A stretch of 64,000 nt of DNA from Sphagnum compactum (lineage: Eukaryota > Bryophyta > Sphagnopsida > Sphagnales). Position numbers and translations under genes: made by a program. This document shows, in pieces, positions 38,658-49,422 of the stretch (the stretch's first letter is position 1; each line of letters begins with the position of its first letter). Under the pieces are notes generated by a model. The model ran no database searches and was not told the origin of the DNA. It saw nothing but the letters and a program-made list of their open reading frames with translations. The stretch is from NCBI GenBank assembly GCA_965153455.1, contig OZ234493.1:1302001-1366000 (forward strand), read 5' to 3'.

Positions 38658-40959
38658 CGTATCATGATTGAAACCCATCCAAGAAGGATGATGCAAATAT
38701 TTTTAATATTACATTTTTTTGACAAATGTTACCAAGTTAATCACATGGTCATCACAAATGGCAATACATAATATATGATTCATATACACAAAGTTGCATA
38801 CTAATATAACGTAGCATATTTTTGAGTCATATAGGAATTAAAACAATTTTTACGTTGACATGTAAATTGTAATTATAAGAATATTTTTTCATGAATGGTC
38901 AATCATATTTTGACATGTCATTTTGATTAGACTACCAACTCCTTATGAAAAATTCAATCAAGTGTTGTGTGTGATTCCTTTTAATATGAATGCACTTGTG
39001 CCCAATAATGTAAAATTAATGTTATCTTTTTTTTCTATATAAACTAATTTCAGAAAAAAAATATTTTTAAAAAGTGAACATCTATCATGTTTAAATGTGA
39101 TATCGTAACATGTTTTTAAATGAAACACGTAATTGTAAAAGTTTTCCTAAAGCTCACACCTCCTATTAAAAAAATAAAAATGTAAAGGCTTACTCTAACC
39201 TTTCTAACCTTTACATAACTCCCATTTATTCTTTTTATGAAAAATATCATCAAGGATAATATAGCTCATGTTCATTAATAAGTTCTCTTATATGTGAAAA
39301 TAATATTTTATATAAAACATGTCCATCCATTTCTTGACAAAAATCATGAATTAATCTTTTTTTTTTTTCAACAACTCTTGTTTGATTAAATTGAGTATTC
39401 ATATGTTAAATTGTACGGTTCAATTTCTTTTGTTTTCATGAATAGCACGTTTTTACATGGACCAATAGTCAAATAATGATCAAACATGACATTTTCACTA
39501 ACATTTTCAGCAGTTGTTTGCAAAAAAAATTAATTTAATCAAGAATTTATAATTTGGCATCAAGATTTTAATTCTAACAGTTTCAACATAAAAAGAATAT
39601 ATTTAATAAAATGACCATTTAAACCGTACGCATTTTTTTCGTGAAACATGATTAGCCTTTAGATGAATTTTTTATTCTTTGAAAATTCTAAATAAAAGAA
39701 ATAATCCTCTTTGATATTTTTTTGAATATTTACGAAGGTTGAATGAAACCCAGCAAAGAATCTTATCATACTTTTGTTTTTTTACATTTCTTTTGTATAT
39801 TCCTAAGTAGCTATACATTTTGCTAAACATAAATAAGGGATTTGAAAATTTGGGTCTTTTTTTAAATTTCTGAATAAAACAATTCAAATGAATATCAGTT
39901 GAGATTATGTCACAAAAAATGTTGGAGGTTCAAATTATTGAATCATAGCAAAAAATATTTTGTGAAAAAAATTGAAAGTCTCAAGAGATATTCTTATATG
40001 TCATAATAATTCCTTTGTAATTTAAATCATATTTTTAAAATTTATCCAAATTTACATAATTATTTAGTACATCTTTAGTTGGGAGGACGCAACCCAATAA
40101 TTTTTTTAATTATTTTTTCAAAAACACATTGATAAAGAAATTGTCATATAACATTCATGGTAACAATTTTTGCACTAAATTTAAATTGTTGGAGCATTAA
40201 CAATACTTCCATGGATATCATATTGTCCATACCCTTTCAATTGGAAAATTTGTGTAAATGCAAGGCGTGACACAATGAAAGATTGTTTTATTTTGTTGAA
40301 CATGGAAACAAATTTCATATAAGATTTATCATTGATAAGACTAGAAAGATCTATATTATTTAATAATTTGTGAAAATCAATATTCTTTCCACATTTGCAA
40401 ATGATTTTTGAAGTCTATAATTTTTATGATTTCTAAAAAAGTTTCAACGTATGATTTAGATGCATGACAAATTTAAAATGCAAAACACAATCTTCCACAA
40501 CAATGACATATGTATTTAACAATATCTTCCATATCTTTTTTATATTTCAAAATATGTTTGTCATCAAATGGATTTAAATTCTAATTTTGTCAAAAAATCA
40601 TGTGCTTGGATCTTTGAGATGTGTTTGCATTTAAAAATTCACTATGTTGTCATTTTTAACATCTTTAATGATATAAGGACTTTTATCAATATTATTTTAT
40701 TATTTGGCAATAAATGTTTCATTCTATTTTTTTTGCATGAACAAAAAAACTTTGCATCATTTTTTGACATTGGTTTGTTTTCTTCTTTCAAAACATTACT
40801 ATTTTTGTTTTGTTTCCACTAAAGGCATTTCGTATATGGTTTTAAGATTTTGATACCCTTAAATTAAATATGGATGATTTTAATTAATTTTAATGAAATC
40901 CTTTTGAGTGTCCATGTAAATTCATTAATTTTAGTAAAAATTCAATTAATGAATATTTC

Positions 40960-40986
40960 CCCCCCGCCCCCCCCCCCCCCCCCCCC
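40960..40986 (+). repeat. poly(C) tract, G-quadruplex-prone on the minus strand
   Basis: A run of about 27 C with a single G interruption. It is the longest homopolymer-like C tract in the window, in AT-rich surroundings. Confidence 0.8.
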
Positions 40987-41779
40987 AAATATTTACTTTG
41001 AACTTCACATTGTTCTTTCTTGAAATTCATCAAATTTTTTGAAATTTCATTGTAATTTATTAGCAAGCCAAAATGATTATTATTATATACCAAATATAAA
41101 ATTGCGATTCGACATTCATGTCCTACTATTACCATTACTTGACCATTACTTATGTTTCAAACATGAATAGGATGTTACGGATATTGTGACATCTCCACCC
41201 CATATAGTTGGCATCAACATTGGTGTAATGTACATGTCTCTTCATCATTTGCTCACCCATGATGTGAATCATGTGAGAAATTCAAAGGTTAAGTCATGTC
41301 TATGACATAAGGCTTTTGAATGTGCCAACATTTAAACAATCTCGCAAATAGAACATACATATTTTTCCAAATATTAATTGACGATTCTAAATATTTAAAC
41401 AAGCATGCAATTGCGACCAACAAACAATTCATCTTCATTATAATAGAAATTTTCTACTAATTTTAGACCAACTTTTGCCAGTTCAACATTTAAATTTGCT
41501 CTTTTTTTCCCTTAACCTTATAATAATTTTGTTTAATCAAGCATTAGATTATACGACTAAGTTGTTACATTAGGTTGGAACGAACAAGGCTAGTAGGGTT
41601 AAACTAGGTTGTGAGTTAAGTTAGATTGGATTACCAAACAAATCCTTGGCCTAAGTGGGGCGAGAAAATAGTACCCAAATGGCCTAAAAAAAATTTTATC
41701 TCACGAACAAAACACAAAATATAATTTTGCTTGTGTGTCGGTGATTAAGAAAACCGAATGCAAGGTTTTTGTGACTAGT

Positions 41780-41816
41780 TTGGGTTAGGGTTTAGGGATT
41801 AGGGTTTAGGGTTTTA
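41780..41816 (+). repeat. degenerate TTTAGGG tract
   Basis: About four variants of tttaggg (one reads attaggg), in the G-rich orientation. A further short one occurs near 42981. Confidence 0.7.
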
Positions 41817-41939
41817 GTGATGGGTATGTGTTTGCACAGACCCCGTGAACCAGCACCCAGCAGTGCACCATGAAGGATGAATGATTAAATGATCAGGAAA
41901 CAGTTTTCTGTTGGGTTTCAGTTCCCAAGCTAACCATGG

Positions 41940-42110
41940 TGGTTAGCTCAGTTGCCTTTTTTTTTTTTTTTTTTCTACCTACCTACTAACAACCCACAAG
42001 CAGGTCGTTACTAAGTAGGTAGTAAAAACCAGCTCTTACATATGTATAAACCATCTATATACCTAGTAATTACCTATTTTTCTACCTACCTACCTACCTA
42101 TGTATGAGAC
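41940..42110. repeat. poly(T) and CTAC/TACC simple repeats
   Basis: A run of about 20 T (41957-41975) is followed by several ctacctaccta arrays. No gene. Confidence 0.6.
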
Positions 42111-42559
42111 CTATATATTTCCTACAGAATTGGTTAACCAAGGTGAAACCAAATCTTAACTCAGTTGAGGGTTCATCCACAACTGCGTAATAAGGGGGCC
42201 ATCCAGTGGAAAATGAAAAGATTAGGGTTTAGAAAAAAATTCTGATGCTATGAAAATTGTATCTAAATTTTGACAATGAATGATTTATGGATGATATCAA
42301 TAATTGTTTTTTTTTTGGTACAAATATTTAGAAATATTAATTGTTAAACAAAAAAAATTTCAAAAGTGGTGAATTATAAGTTATTATTAACATAATTTGT
42401 ATGTTTAATACAGGTAATTTTTTTAAATTTTATGTATTTAGAATACACGAAAGGCAAATGAACGAATGAAGTATTGGAGGAGGTCATCCATGTAAAAATG
42501 AAAATGAGACAACTTCAATCAAGGCAGGTAGTCAGATGAGAACCCAATTTAATAAATTC

Positions 42560-42685
42560 AAAGTAATAAATTCAATACAACTTTTTTTTAAAATTTTTTT
42601 TGGCTCTTGGATTATGCTGTGCATTTTGGTTAGACTAATCCAAGAGCCAAAAGTTGTTTTTAAAAAAAGTTTTATTGAATTTATT
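42560..42685. repeat. long foldback hairpin
   Basis: A perfect 17-bp stem core (ttttggctcttggatta and reverse complement) with a loop of about 21 nt. It is extended on both sides by A/T-rich complementary arms and by aataaattcaat/attgaatttatt. It could be a foldback MITE. It lies just inside the right 31-bp inverted arm. Confidence 0.7.
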
Positions 42686-42740
42686 CTTATATGTAGAAAA
42701 TTTTGGGATTTTTCGTCATTAATTTTTAATGTAAAAAAAT

Positions 42741-42771
42741 TAAATTAGTCACATCTAGACCTAGGCACTTC
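42741..42771 (-). repeat. 31-bp inverted repeat, right arm
   Basis: Counterpart of 36477-36507 with one mismatch. See that entry. Confidence 0.7.
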
Positions 42772-43399
42772 CAAGGTTGTCAATTGTACCACCAGCACTT
42801 TTGTAAAAATGCAACTACAGCTCACCCATGACAGTCGCCATTTAATGCAGGGGATCCTCACCAGTGGATCTACTTAAGAAATTTGAATAAAAAACCCTAG
42901 TACCCACCAGTGCACATCATCCATTGGAAACCCAAATGTTATGACTCAGTTTTGGATGAAACGCAATTGAGTTGCCAAGGTTTAGGGTTTAGGAGGGTTA
43001 ACTAACACTTCTTTTCCCCCCCTCCTCCCGCCCCCCTTCACACTACCTAAGTGACTTCCAACTTGCCCTAAGTAAGTGGGTAAGTATCATAGGGAAGTAA
43101 GTAGGCAGGGAGTGCAATTGGTGGTTGTATAAGTGGGTGAGGCACTTGGTGGCTAGAAGATGGGTAGATGCATTTGGATAGTTAGTAGAAAGCTAACCAT
43201 TGTGGTTAGGTAAGGGACACAAATACAATGAAAAAGTGTTTCCTATCCACACACCATCTATCTTGCACCGTATGAATGAGGGTTGGTGTTCATTTTCTCT
43301 GTCCAGGAATTTAAGCTTTTTAGTTCTCACCCACAATTCCTTCTCGCAGTTGTAGTTAGAGGGGGGCACACGCAGCCTTCTTAAGGGCCTCTTAGTCCA

Positions 43400-43945
43400 G
43401 ACCACTTGAAACAAAATCCAAGAATATCCAAAGAAAGAGGGGTAAATTTGGTGTGAAATGGCTTCTTCTTGATCTGGCCCTAAAAGACTCTATATAACAA
43501 AAGTTGGGTTTACCCCTCCAACTGGGACCATGTTGTTGTTTTTTGGGCATTAAATGGATCCTTAATCTGGCCCTAAGGGACCCTACATAACAAAAGAGGG
43601 GTGTATCCATCTATCTAACTGGGACCCTGTTGTTTTTTGGGTGTGAAACGGCCTCTTTCTTGATCTGGTCCTAAGAGACCGTATATAGTAAGAGAGGGGT
43701 GTACCCATCTAGCTGGGACCATGTAGTTGTTTTTTGATGTTAAATGGCTCCTTTCTCGATCTGGTCCTAAGGGACCACATATAACAAGAGAGGGGTGTAC
43801 CCATCTAACTTGGACCATGTTGTTGTTTTTCGGCGTTAAATGGATCCTTTCCTGATCTGAGCCTCAGAGAAGAGACCGCATATAACAAAAGAGAGTGGTA
43901 CCCATCTAACTGGGACCATCATGTTGTTGTTGTTTTAAAAAAGAA
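43400..43945 (-). repeat. 96-bp minisatellite, five copies
   Basis: Units marked by gatctgg or variants at 43471, 43564, 43662, 43758 and 43854. Each includes cctaagagacc, acaaaagagggg, tacccatctaactgggacca and a tgttgtttttt run. 96 is a multiple of three, so repeat-length minus-strand frames of 60-70 codons exist (VHPSLVIYG-like), but stops break every one. Confidence 0.88.
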
Positions 43946-44460
43946 AAAGTCTGACAAGCTACCTAATAATGCCTTGTACACATCTTTCTTGATCTAGTTG
44001 CTTGCTCTCCTGGTCCCAGTGCTTTACTTTTTGAGCTTTGTGATGTAGACTAAGTGGCAATCATCTACCTATATAACAAGGGGTCTGTCACTCTTTTTGG
44101 CCTTGCCATTTACAATCAAAAGTATCTTAGATCATGTATTTAGTTGATTTTGGACTTTTGACAAGTTTAGAATTAACAAGTGATCATTTTGAAGATTAAA
44201 AATTTGAAGAGAAACTTTGATTTGGCAATCACCATGTGATGTAATAATATATATTAATAATGTTTTGTCTCATTAATGTTTTAACAATAAATGTTTTCAA
44301 TGTTTTGGCTCAAATTCAATAGAAAACTTAATTTTAACAACCAAATTAAAAAAGTTCAAAATTAACAATTAAATCCAAAATTAATTAAATACATGTTTTT
44401 TTAATTATTTTTTTAATGAAAAGTCAAATATTTCACCATGCAAATATTATGTTCAAAAGA
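43946..44460. other. AT-rich intergenic DNA
   Basis: No gene or defined repeat seen. Confidence 0.4.
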
Positions 44461-44661
44461 TCCGCTAAAAGAAACCAAAATCCTTCAAGATATTACAACT
44501 CTGTAACTAATCTCAAGTTCCAGCACAAACCAAAATATCATGGTTCAAAAATCCTCATATAAAAATAAACCTATAACATAGGGGGCCAATATCTCTTAAG
44601 CTACTATACTCTATAATGAATCTAAACACAATATTCTTACCTTGGTAAGCAAGGCCAACAA
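44461..44661 (+). repeat. dispersed repeat family 2, copy B
   Basis: Same-orientation partner of 8885-9113, with small indels. Confidence 0.65.
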
Positions 44662-45675
44662 ATTGGAGCAAACAATATCCCTCATTTACAACAATAGAAG
44701 CATCCTTTTTCAATATTGACTGCCTCATTTAGAAAACAAAAAGGCTAATTTCTTTGTGAAAAATATTTCAAATTTTAGCAACCAAAAAAGTTCAAAATCA
44801 GTGAATTTTAGCACTTTGAATTTTAAAACTTGTCATAGTGTAAAATTTTGCACCAGAAAACAACCACTGGCTGGTGCTCCATTTCTTTAGCACTTCATCT
44901 ACTTCCTTGTAAGCCTCACCTGGTCTGTATCAGAATCATAATTTTGGACATTCATAGGATTCCTGTTCATAGGATTCATACAATGACAAATTGAGGGTTG
45001 GGATTCAGGGTAAGGGTGAACACTAACATTGTTCACTGACATTTTCCACTGCTCCAACAATAAGCAGGTTTGGTTAGAAGCTGGAAAGAGTTGGATGGGT
45101 ATTGGAGCTTTGGTGGATCTAGTTTGGATTGCAGCTTCAGGTCCATGTTTTAGTTGGGGATCAAGCAAATCATACGTTTATGGTTAGTGATTGCATTCCA
45201 TTATAGTAGGCAATCTTTCTGGTTTATTGAAAGCTGTGAGTATTGTATGTTACAGTATTTTATATTTTTTGACTCACCTTGGTGGTGTTTCCAGAGTTGG
45301 AATGTAGGTGGGGAAATTTTGGTGGTGTTTGTCCATAGTGTTAGGTTAAGTATGGAGTGTCTGTTGACAAGTAGGTTCATTAGAGTTAGCAAAGAGAGAT
45401 GTTATGCATTACTAAACGGATGCTCAACAGTAAAGAACTAACAAAGTTGCTCATATAATAACATGAACCAAAGATCAGGATTCGAGGACACCTAAGAGGA
45501 CAAAGTCCCAAACACCAAAAAAAACTAAAACCTTGTTCACATTGAACTGGGTTTCAACAACAAATAACTACACACACAAAATAAAACACTAATATTTTGC
45601 AATGAACACCTAATAGGGATTCTATGTCTAAGAGATGTCGTGTTGATCTCTTCTTCAGTTCAACATTGTGAACTA
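44662..45675. other. intergenic DNA, unassigned frames
   Basis: The minus-strand frame 44899-45168 (89 codons) has a balanced, protein-like composition, but I recognise no family and see no paired exon. Otherwise nothing. Confidence 0.35.
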
Positions 45676-45678
45676 TCA

Positions 45679-45731
45679 GCCTGACCTGACCTGTAAACAA
45701 GAAGAAACAATTTATGTCAGGTCAGGCTTTG
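45679..45731. repeat. hairpin, 13-bp stem
   Basis: agcctgacctgac and its reverse complement gtcaggtcaggct flank a loop of about 25 nt. Confidence 0.7.
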
Positions 45732-45984
45732 CTTTTCTCCACCATCCCATGCTATGCTTACTAGTCTTTTATCTTTTAAAAAAATCTGCCAACAAACTGG
45801 TCCTTCTGCATTTTCCAAGTACATATCATCAGCTTCTGTGATTTTTTGCATTTGTTTTGAACATATTTTTGGAGGTGATGGAAAACAAAAGAGCATGTTT
45901 TACATCAAAGTATTTGGCAAAACAACTCATATCAACTCCAAAATCTACTCCAAGTAAGGTTATCGCTTTACCTTGACTTTTACT

Positions 45985-46085
45985 TTAGCATGGTAGTTTG
46001 CTTTGCAAAGTTGAAGAATGAGTACTAAACTACCATGCTAATGTAAAAGTGCAAAGTGGGCATTGCTCATTCTTCAACTTTTCTT
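45985..46085. repeat. nested foldback with two overlapping stems
   Basis: ttagcatggtagttt pairs with aaactaccatgctaa, and aaagttgaagaatgag pairs with ctcattcttcaacttt. The two stems interlock in a pseudoknot-like order: left 1, left 2, right 1, right 2. Confidence 0.7.
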
Positions 46086-46099
46086 AGGTCCTTGGTGCC

Positions 46100-47870
46100 A
46101 TATAGTGAAGTGCACAGCTGAAGCCTAAGAGTACTTAATAGTGTACTTTGAAAGACTTTTGGGCTTGTACCCAACTGTCTTGCTGGTGGTCTTTATACCC
46201 TTTCATGTGTTGTATTTCACAGAAAGTCATCAACAAGCCCAAGTACATGAATGACATGGTCATCAATTCGAGTCAGTCACAAACAGGCAGGGTGGAGCTT
46301 GTACCTACAAAACTTCATCAATGATAGAAAACTTGGGTGGTCAAATTATCCATTCATCCATTCATGCATTCCATTAGTCATTCATACATTTGTGCCTGAC
46401 GGTGTGAGTGGGTTGATTTGTTTTAATATTGGTTAATTAACTTGTTTCAAATTTTCTCCTCAATGAGAATTCACATGGTAATTAACTCCTAGGCCTATCG
46501 AGGTTGTCCCAACTATGGTCAAATGGATAAAATAAAAAGAGGCTCTCGGGTTGTGTTTAGGCAGCCTTTAGTTCATCAGTTCGTGTCAAGGATGTTCATT
46601 CACTTCCTTGTTCTTTTCTCTTTCTCTGCTTTGTTAGTTCTAGATCCATGGTAGGTTAAGCAAGATGTTGAGATAGATTCCTACTGACCTGGCTAAACAT
46701 TGAGCTGATGAAATCAAAACTCAACTAGGGAGTGAAAATAAATAAATACTTCGGTTGATGAACATGAGAGAAACAAAATATTAACCTAAAGCTCCACAAA
46801 ATGAATACCCTTGAAGATTACAAGGGCAAAGTAGAATGAGGAACAGAATCATGAAATCCTGGCAGGACTTATTAAAAGGATGAAGCTAGTGGGCAGCCCC
46901 AGCTACTAGTACACACCTTGGTACTAACAAGTCAGCCAAAGTCACCTCTGTGTGAAAGATGGGTTGGGCTGGCAATGGCTGCTAGCATTAAGTAACACTC
47001 CACACCAACTGTACAAACAGCAAACCATGCCCATCTCAGTTGATCAACTTTGCCAGACTCTGCACAGGACACTACCTATGCAGAGATGTTGTAAGACCCA
47101 AACAGAAAAGGCGTGTTGCAAAGTCATTGTGCTTTTTCTTCATTGTTTCCCAAATTTTATGGGATAAGAAACAGAGCTTTACTTGTCTCTAGCATGCAAG
47201 CTTTCTTTTTTACAAAATTAAAATTAAAATTATTAATTTTTAAATAAATTTTTAAAGAATGTAGTTGACATAGGTGGGCACTTTCATTGGTTGTACAATG
47301 CTAGTAATTAGAAAATTTTCAGTTTTGGGTATGCATAGGTTTCTACTGGATCTGGTGTCAAACCAGACCTGCCTGGGAATTTATTTTTTCCAAAACCCAT
47401 GAACCAAGAGTCTTGAAGAAAATTTAAGAACCAGGTTTGGAACTAGACCAGAGTTTCTATGGGATTAAAAAGATCCTTGAACCAGTACCAAGGGCTCTTT
47501 CAGATTAAAGAAAAAAGTTGGAACTAGGACTAAAGGTCCTCTTGTTGAAATATAAGAACTGGACAACATTGATATTGAAACTGATATAAAATTGGTACAA
47601 AGCTGATATTGCCTTGGGTGATAAGTCCCTATCAGCATTGCTCTAATATATAGGGTTTTGATGAACTCGGGTATGCACCTTGATATGTAAAACTGGAATC
47701 AATTGGTATGATTTTATGAAAACCCTAAGGCATACCTGAGGTTGACGTTTGCCTTGCCTCCATGGACACTACCATTGCACTTACCCATACCCATAGTTTT
47801 TCTCTTTTGAGATATTCTTATGCATATATGTTCTGTGAAAAATCTCTAAACCCCTCTCTAGTTGCATCCC
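46100..47870. other. intergenic DNA upstream of the retroelement
   Basis: No gene supported. The stretch 47330-47720 has words related to the accagt/ggtatt repeats near 21030, probably old interspersed sequence. Confidence 0.4.
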
Positions 47871-47874
47871 CCTA
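47871..47874 (+). other. target-site duplication, left (CCTA)
   Basis: Four bases, repeated at 58014-58017 directly after the last LTR base. Ty3-type integrases usually leave 4-6 bp. Confidence 0.75.
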
Positions 47875-48002
47875 TGTCATGCCCGTATGCACGGCCTCAT
47901 ACATGATGGTCAGCTACGGGCATGCCCATCATGTCTTTTGAGGGTTAATGTACGTTTGTAGGGTTAATGTGCGCTCATAAGTGACTGTACGCTATTAGGT
48001 AT

Positions 48003-48010
48003 TTAGGGTT
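48003..48010 (+). promoter_or_regulatory. telo-box in the LTR promoter
   Basis: tttagggttt (reverse AAACCCTA), about 20 bp upstream of the TATA box. In plants, telo-boxes near promoters bind Telobox/TRB-type factors. Use here is inference. Confidence 0.4.
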
Positions 48011-48026
48011 TCAGCTTTGGTGGCTG

Positions 48027-48034
48027 TATAAAAG
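48027..48034 (+). promoter_or_regulatory. TATA box of the retrotransposon
   Basis: tataaaag, 32 bp ahead of A48059. It is conserved in the two 3' LTR copies (57190 and 57679). Confidence 0.85.
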
Positions 48035-48058
48035 GGCCAAGCTCTACCCTTCTCCTTT

Positions 48059-48073
48059 AGTTTTTCTAGAATT
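48059..48073 (+). promoter_or_regulatory. predicted RNA 5' end that pairs with the primer-binding site
   Basis: agtttttctagaatt begins at the expected distance from the TATA box and is perfectly complementary to 48184-48198. In Tf1-type elements the first RNA bases fold back in this way and serve as primer. Confidence 0.7.
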
Positions 48074-48186
48074 CCTTTGTCAGGTGATTTCTCCATCATA
48101 AGCTAGGATTTCTAGATGCTCACGGCGGCCATTGCACGACCACCGTCTACATACATTTCATTTCTTTCTTGCTTTGCATTTACAAT

Positions 48187-48198
48187 TCTAGAAAAACT
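48187..48198 (+). promoter_or_regulatory. self-priming primer-binding site
   Basis: tctagaaaaact lies immediately after the last base shared with the 3' LTRs. It is not complementary to initiator tRNA-Met (no TGGTATCAGAGC-like word nearby). It is perfectly complementary to 48059-48070, and the pairing extends to 15 nt with the last three LTR bases. Confidence 0.75.
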
Positions 48199-48439
48199 CT
48201 ATTCCCTGTTGCTTCATGTTGAAAGCAACAGATTTCTTGTGCTTTTGAAATTCTTGAGTTGTTGCTACTCGTGTTGTTGCTGCCGGAAGGAGCGCGTTAC
48301 TACTGTTGCTACTGGTGTTGTTGGAGGGAGCTTTGCATTTCTTACAACCAACCAAGCAGGGACAAACGAAGTCAGGACATTAGAGATCAGGTGTCAAAAC
48401 TTCTCTCTTTCTCCCATTCTTTTTCTCTCTTCAAGTTGT

Positions 48440-48459
48440 CGAAAAAAAAAAAAAAAAAA
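48440..48459 (+). repeat. poly(A) run in the leader
   Basis: About 20 A in the transcribed leader, just before the GC-rich repeats. It interrupts the upstream frame beginning at 48116. Confidence 0.7.
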
Positions 48460-48469
48460 AAACAAGAAT

Positions 48470-48925
48470 CGCGGCGGCGGCCGCTTGCCATCGCTGTAGA
48501 GCAGCGTAGCGCCGCCTGCCATCACTGCGCAGCAGCGAGCTCTAGCGCCGCAGGGCGTTGCGTTCCGCCGTTGCCGCAAGCTGCAACGTCGTAGCGCTGC
48601 AGCAGCACCGCCGTCGCAACAGCGCTGCATCAGCGCTCGCAGCAGCACCGCCGCAGCAAGAGCGCCGCGGCAGCACCGCCGTCGCAACAGCGCTGCACCA
48701 GCGCTCGCAGTAGCACCGCCGCAGCAAGAGCGCCGCGGCAGCACCGCCGCAGCGCCATCGCTGCACTAGCATTGCAGTGCCATCGCTGCCGTAGCGCTGC
48801 AGCGCCATCGCTGCAGCAGCGCCACAGCAACAGCGCCGCAGCGCCATCGCTGCAGCAACAATGCAGTGCCGCGGCAACATTCCAGCAGCGTCGCAACGTT
48901 GCGAGCTGCAACGCCATCGCTGCGA
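48470..48925 (+). repeat. CAGCGCCGC triplet-type repeats in the retroelement leader
   Basis: GC-rich array of cagcagc, gccgccg and gcagcgccatcgctgcag units. Two nearly identical segments of about 74 bp lie around 48602-48675 and 48676-48749. The Ala/Arg-rich frames on the minus strand are readings of this array. Likely strongly structured in RNA. Confidence 0.85.
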
Positions 48926-48964
48926 CCTTGGTCCGTCCGACTTCCGTCGACGGTCGTCGGACTG

Positions 48965-49095
48965 TCCTGCGTCACTGCTGACGTCATCGTGCTGCCGTCC
49001 TGCCTGCGTCACTGCTGACGTCATCGTATTGTCATCCTGCTTGCGTCACTGCTGACGTCACCGTACTGCCGTCCTGCGTCACTGCTGACGTCATC
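48965..49095 (+). repeat. 37-bp tandem repeat with TGACGTCA palindromes
   Basis: Perfect TGACGTCA sites at 48979, 49016, 49053 and 49086 (spacing 37, 37, 33) inside repeats of gcgtcactgctgacgtcatc and gccgtcctgcct. Degenerate copies continue to about 49230. TGACGTCA is the palindromic core bound by plant bZIP factors. Binding here is inference. Confidence 0.85.
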
Positions 49096-49422
49096 GTGTT
49101 GCCGTCCTGCGTCCTGCCTACGTCATTGCTGACATCACCGTCCTGCCCGTCCTGCGCTTTGCCGTCCTACGTCCTGCCTACGTCACTGTTGACATCACCG
49201 TACTGCCGTCCTGCGTCCTACGTACTACTGTACTGCAGTCCTGTTTCCTGTGTTCTTCGCACTGTGGTCGTGCATTGTGTGGTCTTGTGTCTTGTAGCTT
49301 ATCTTGCTGCATTCTGCCATATTATCGTCCTGCAATTAGGGATATTCAAACCATACATTGTGTTAGAATTTTGTAATTGAAGGATTATATTAGTACAAAA
49401 TTTTGGGGCATGGGACAACACC

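Larger units (their letters stand above)
36890..40830 (-). mobile_element. decayed Helitron (Rep/helicase) relic
   Basis: Minus-strand frames with many stops give pieces in the expected 5'-to-3' order. At about 40540-40450 there is a Cys-pair block (KYICHCCGRLCF). At about 40330-40130 comes a stretch like SRLAFTQIFQLKGYGQYDIHG and VQKLLPWMLYDNFFINVF, as in the N-terminal region of Helitron helicases. At about 37090-36960 there is a PIF1-like tail (NYATLDDLVNGLDGTF). The TC and CTRR ends and the Rep HUH motif were not found. A hAT-like MITE sits inside. No function remains. Confidence 0.45.
47875..48186 (+). repeat. 5' LTR, lacking its first 177 bases
   Basis: Corresponds to positions 178-489 of the LTR defined at the 3' side. 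Contains the promoter, R and U5 and ends tttacaat directly before the primer-binding site. The first 50 bases can fold: catgcccgta at 47878-47887 pairs with tacgggcatg at 47915-47924. Confidence 0.9.

Noticed and set aside
41925-41955. ggtggttagctcagttg as a tRNA gene
   Set aside because: Resembles a D-arm word only; no cloverleaf or T-arm follows, only poly(T).
44899-45168. 89-codon minus-strand frame with balanced composition
   Set aside because: I could not match it to any family or find neighbouring exons.
48187-48198. tRNA-primed primer-binding site
   Set aside because: No similarity to the initiator tRNA-Met 3' end or another familiar plant tRNA primer word next to the LTR; self-complementarity explains it better.
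48116-48499. 127-codon plus frame starting in the LTR
   Set aside because: Cys/Leu-rich start, then a poly-Lys tail encoded by the A run; it looks like a leader upstream frame, not a protein gene.
48394-49024. Ala/Arg-rich minus-strand frames up to 160 codons
   Set aside because: By-products of CAG/CCG repeats in the retroelement leader; similar frames exist in all readings.
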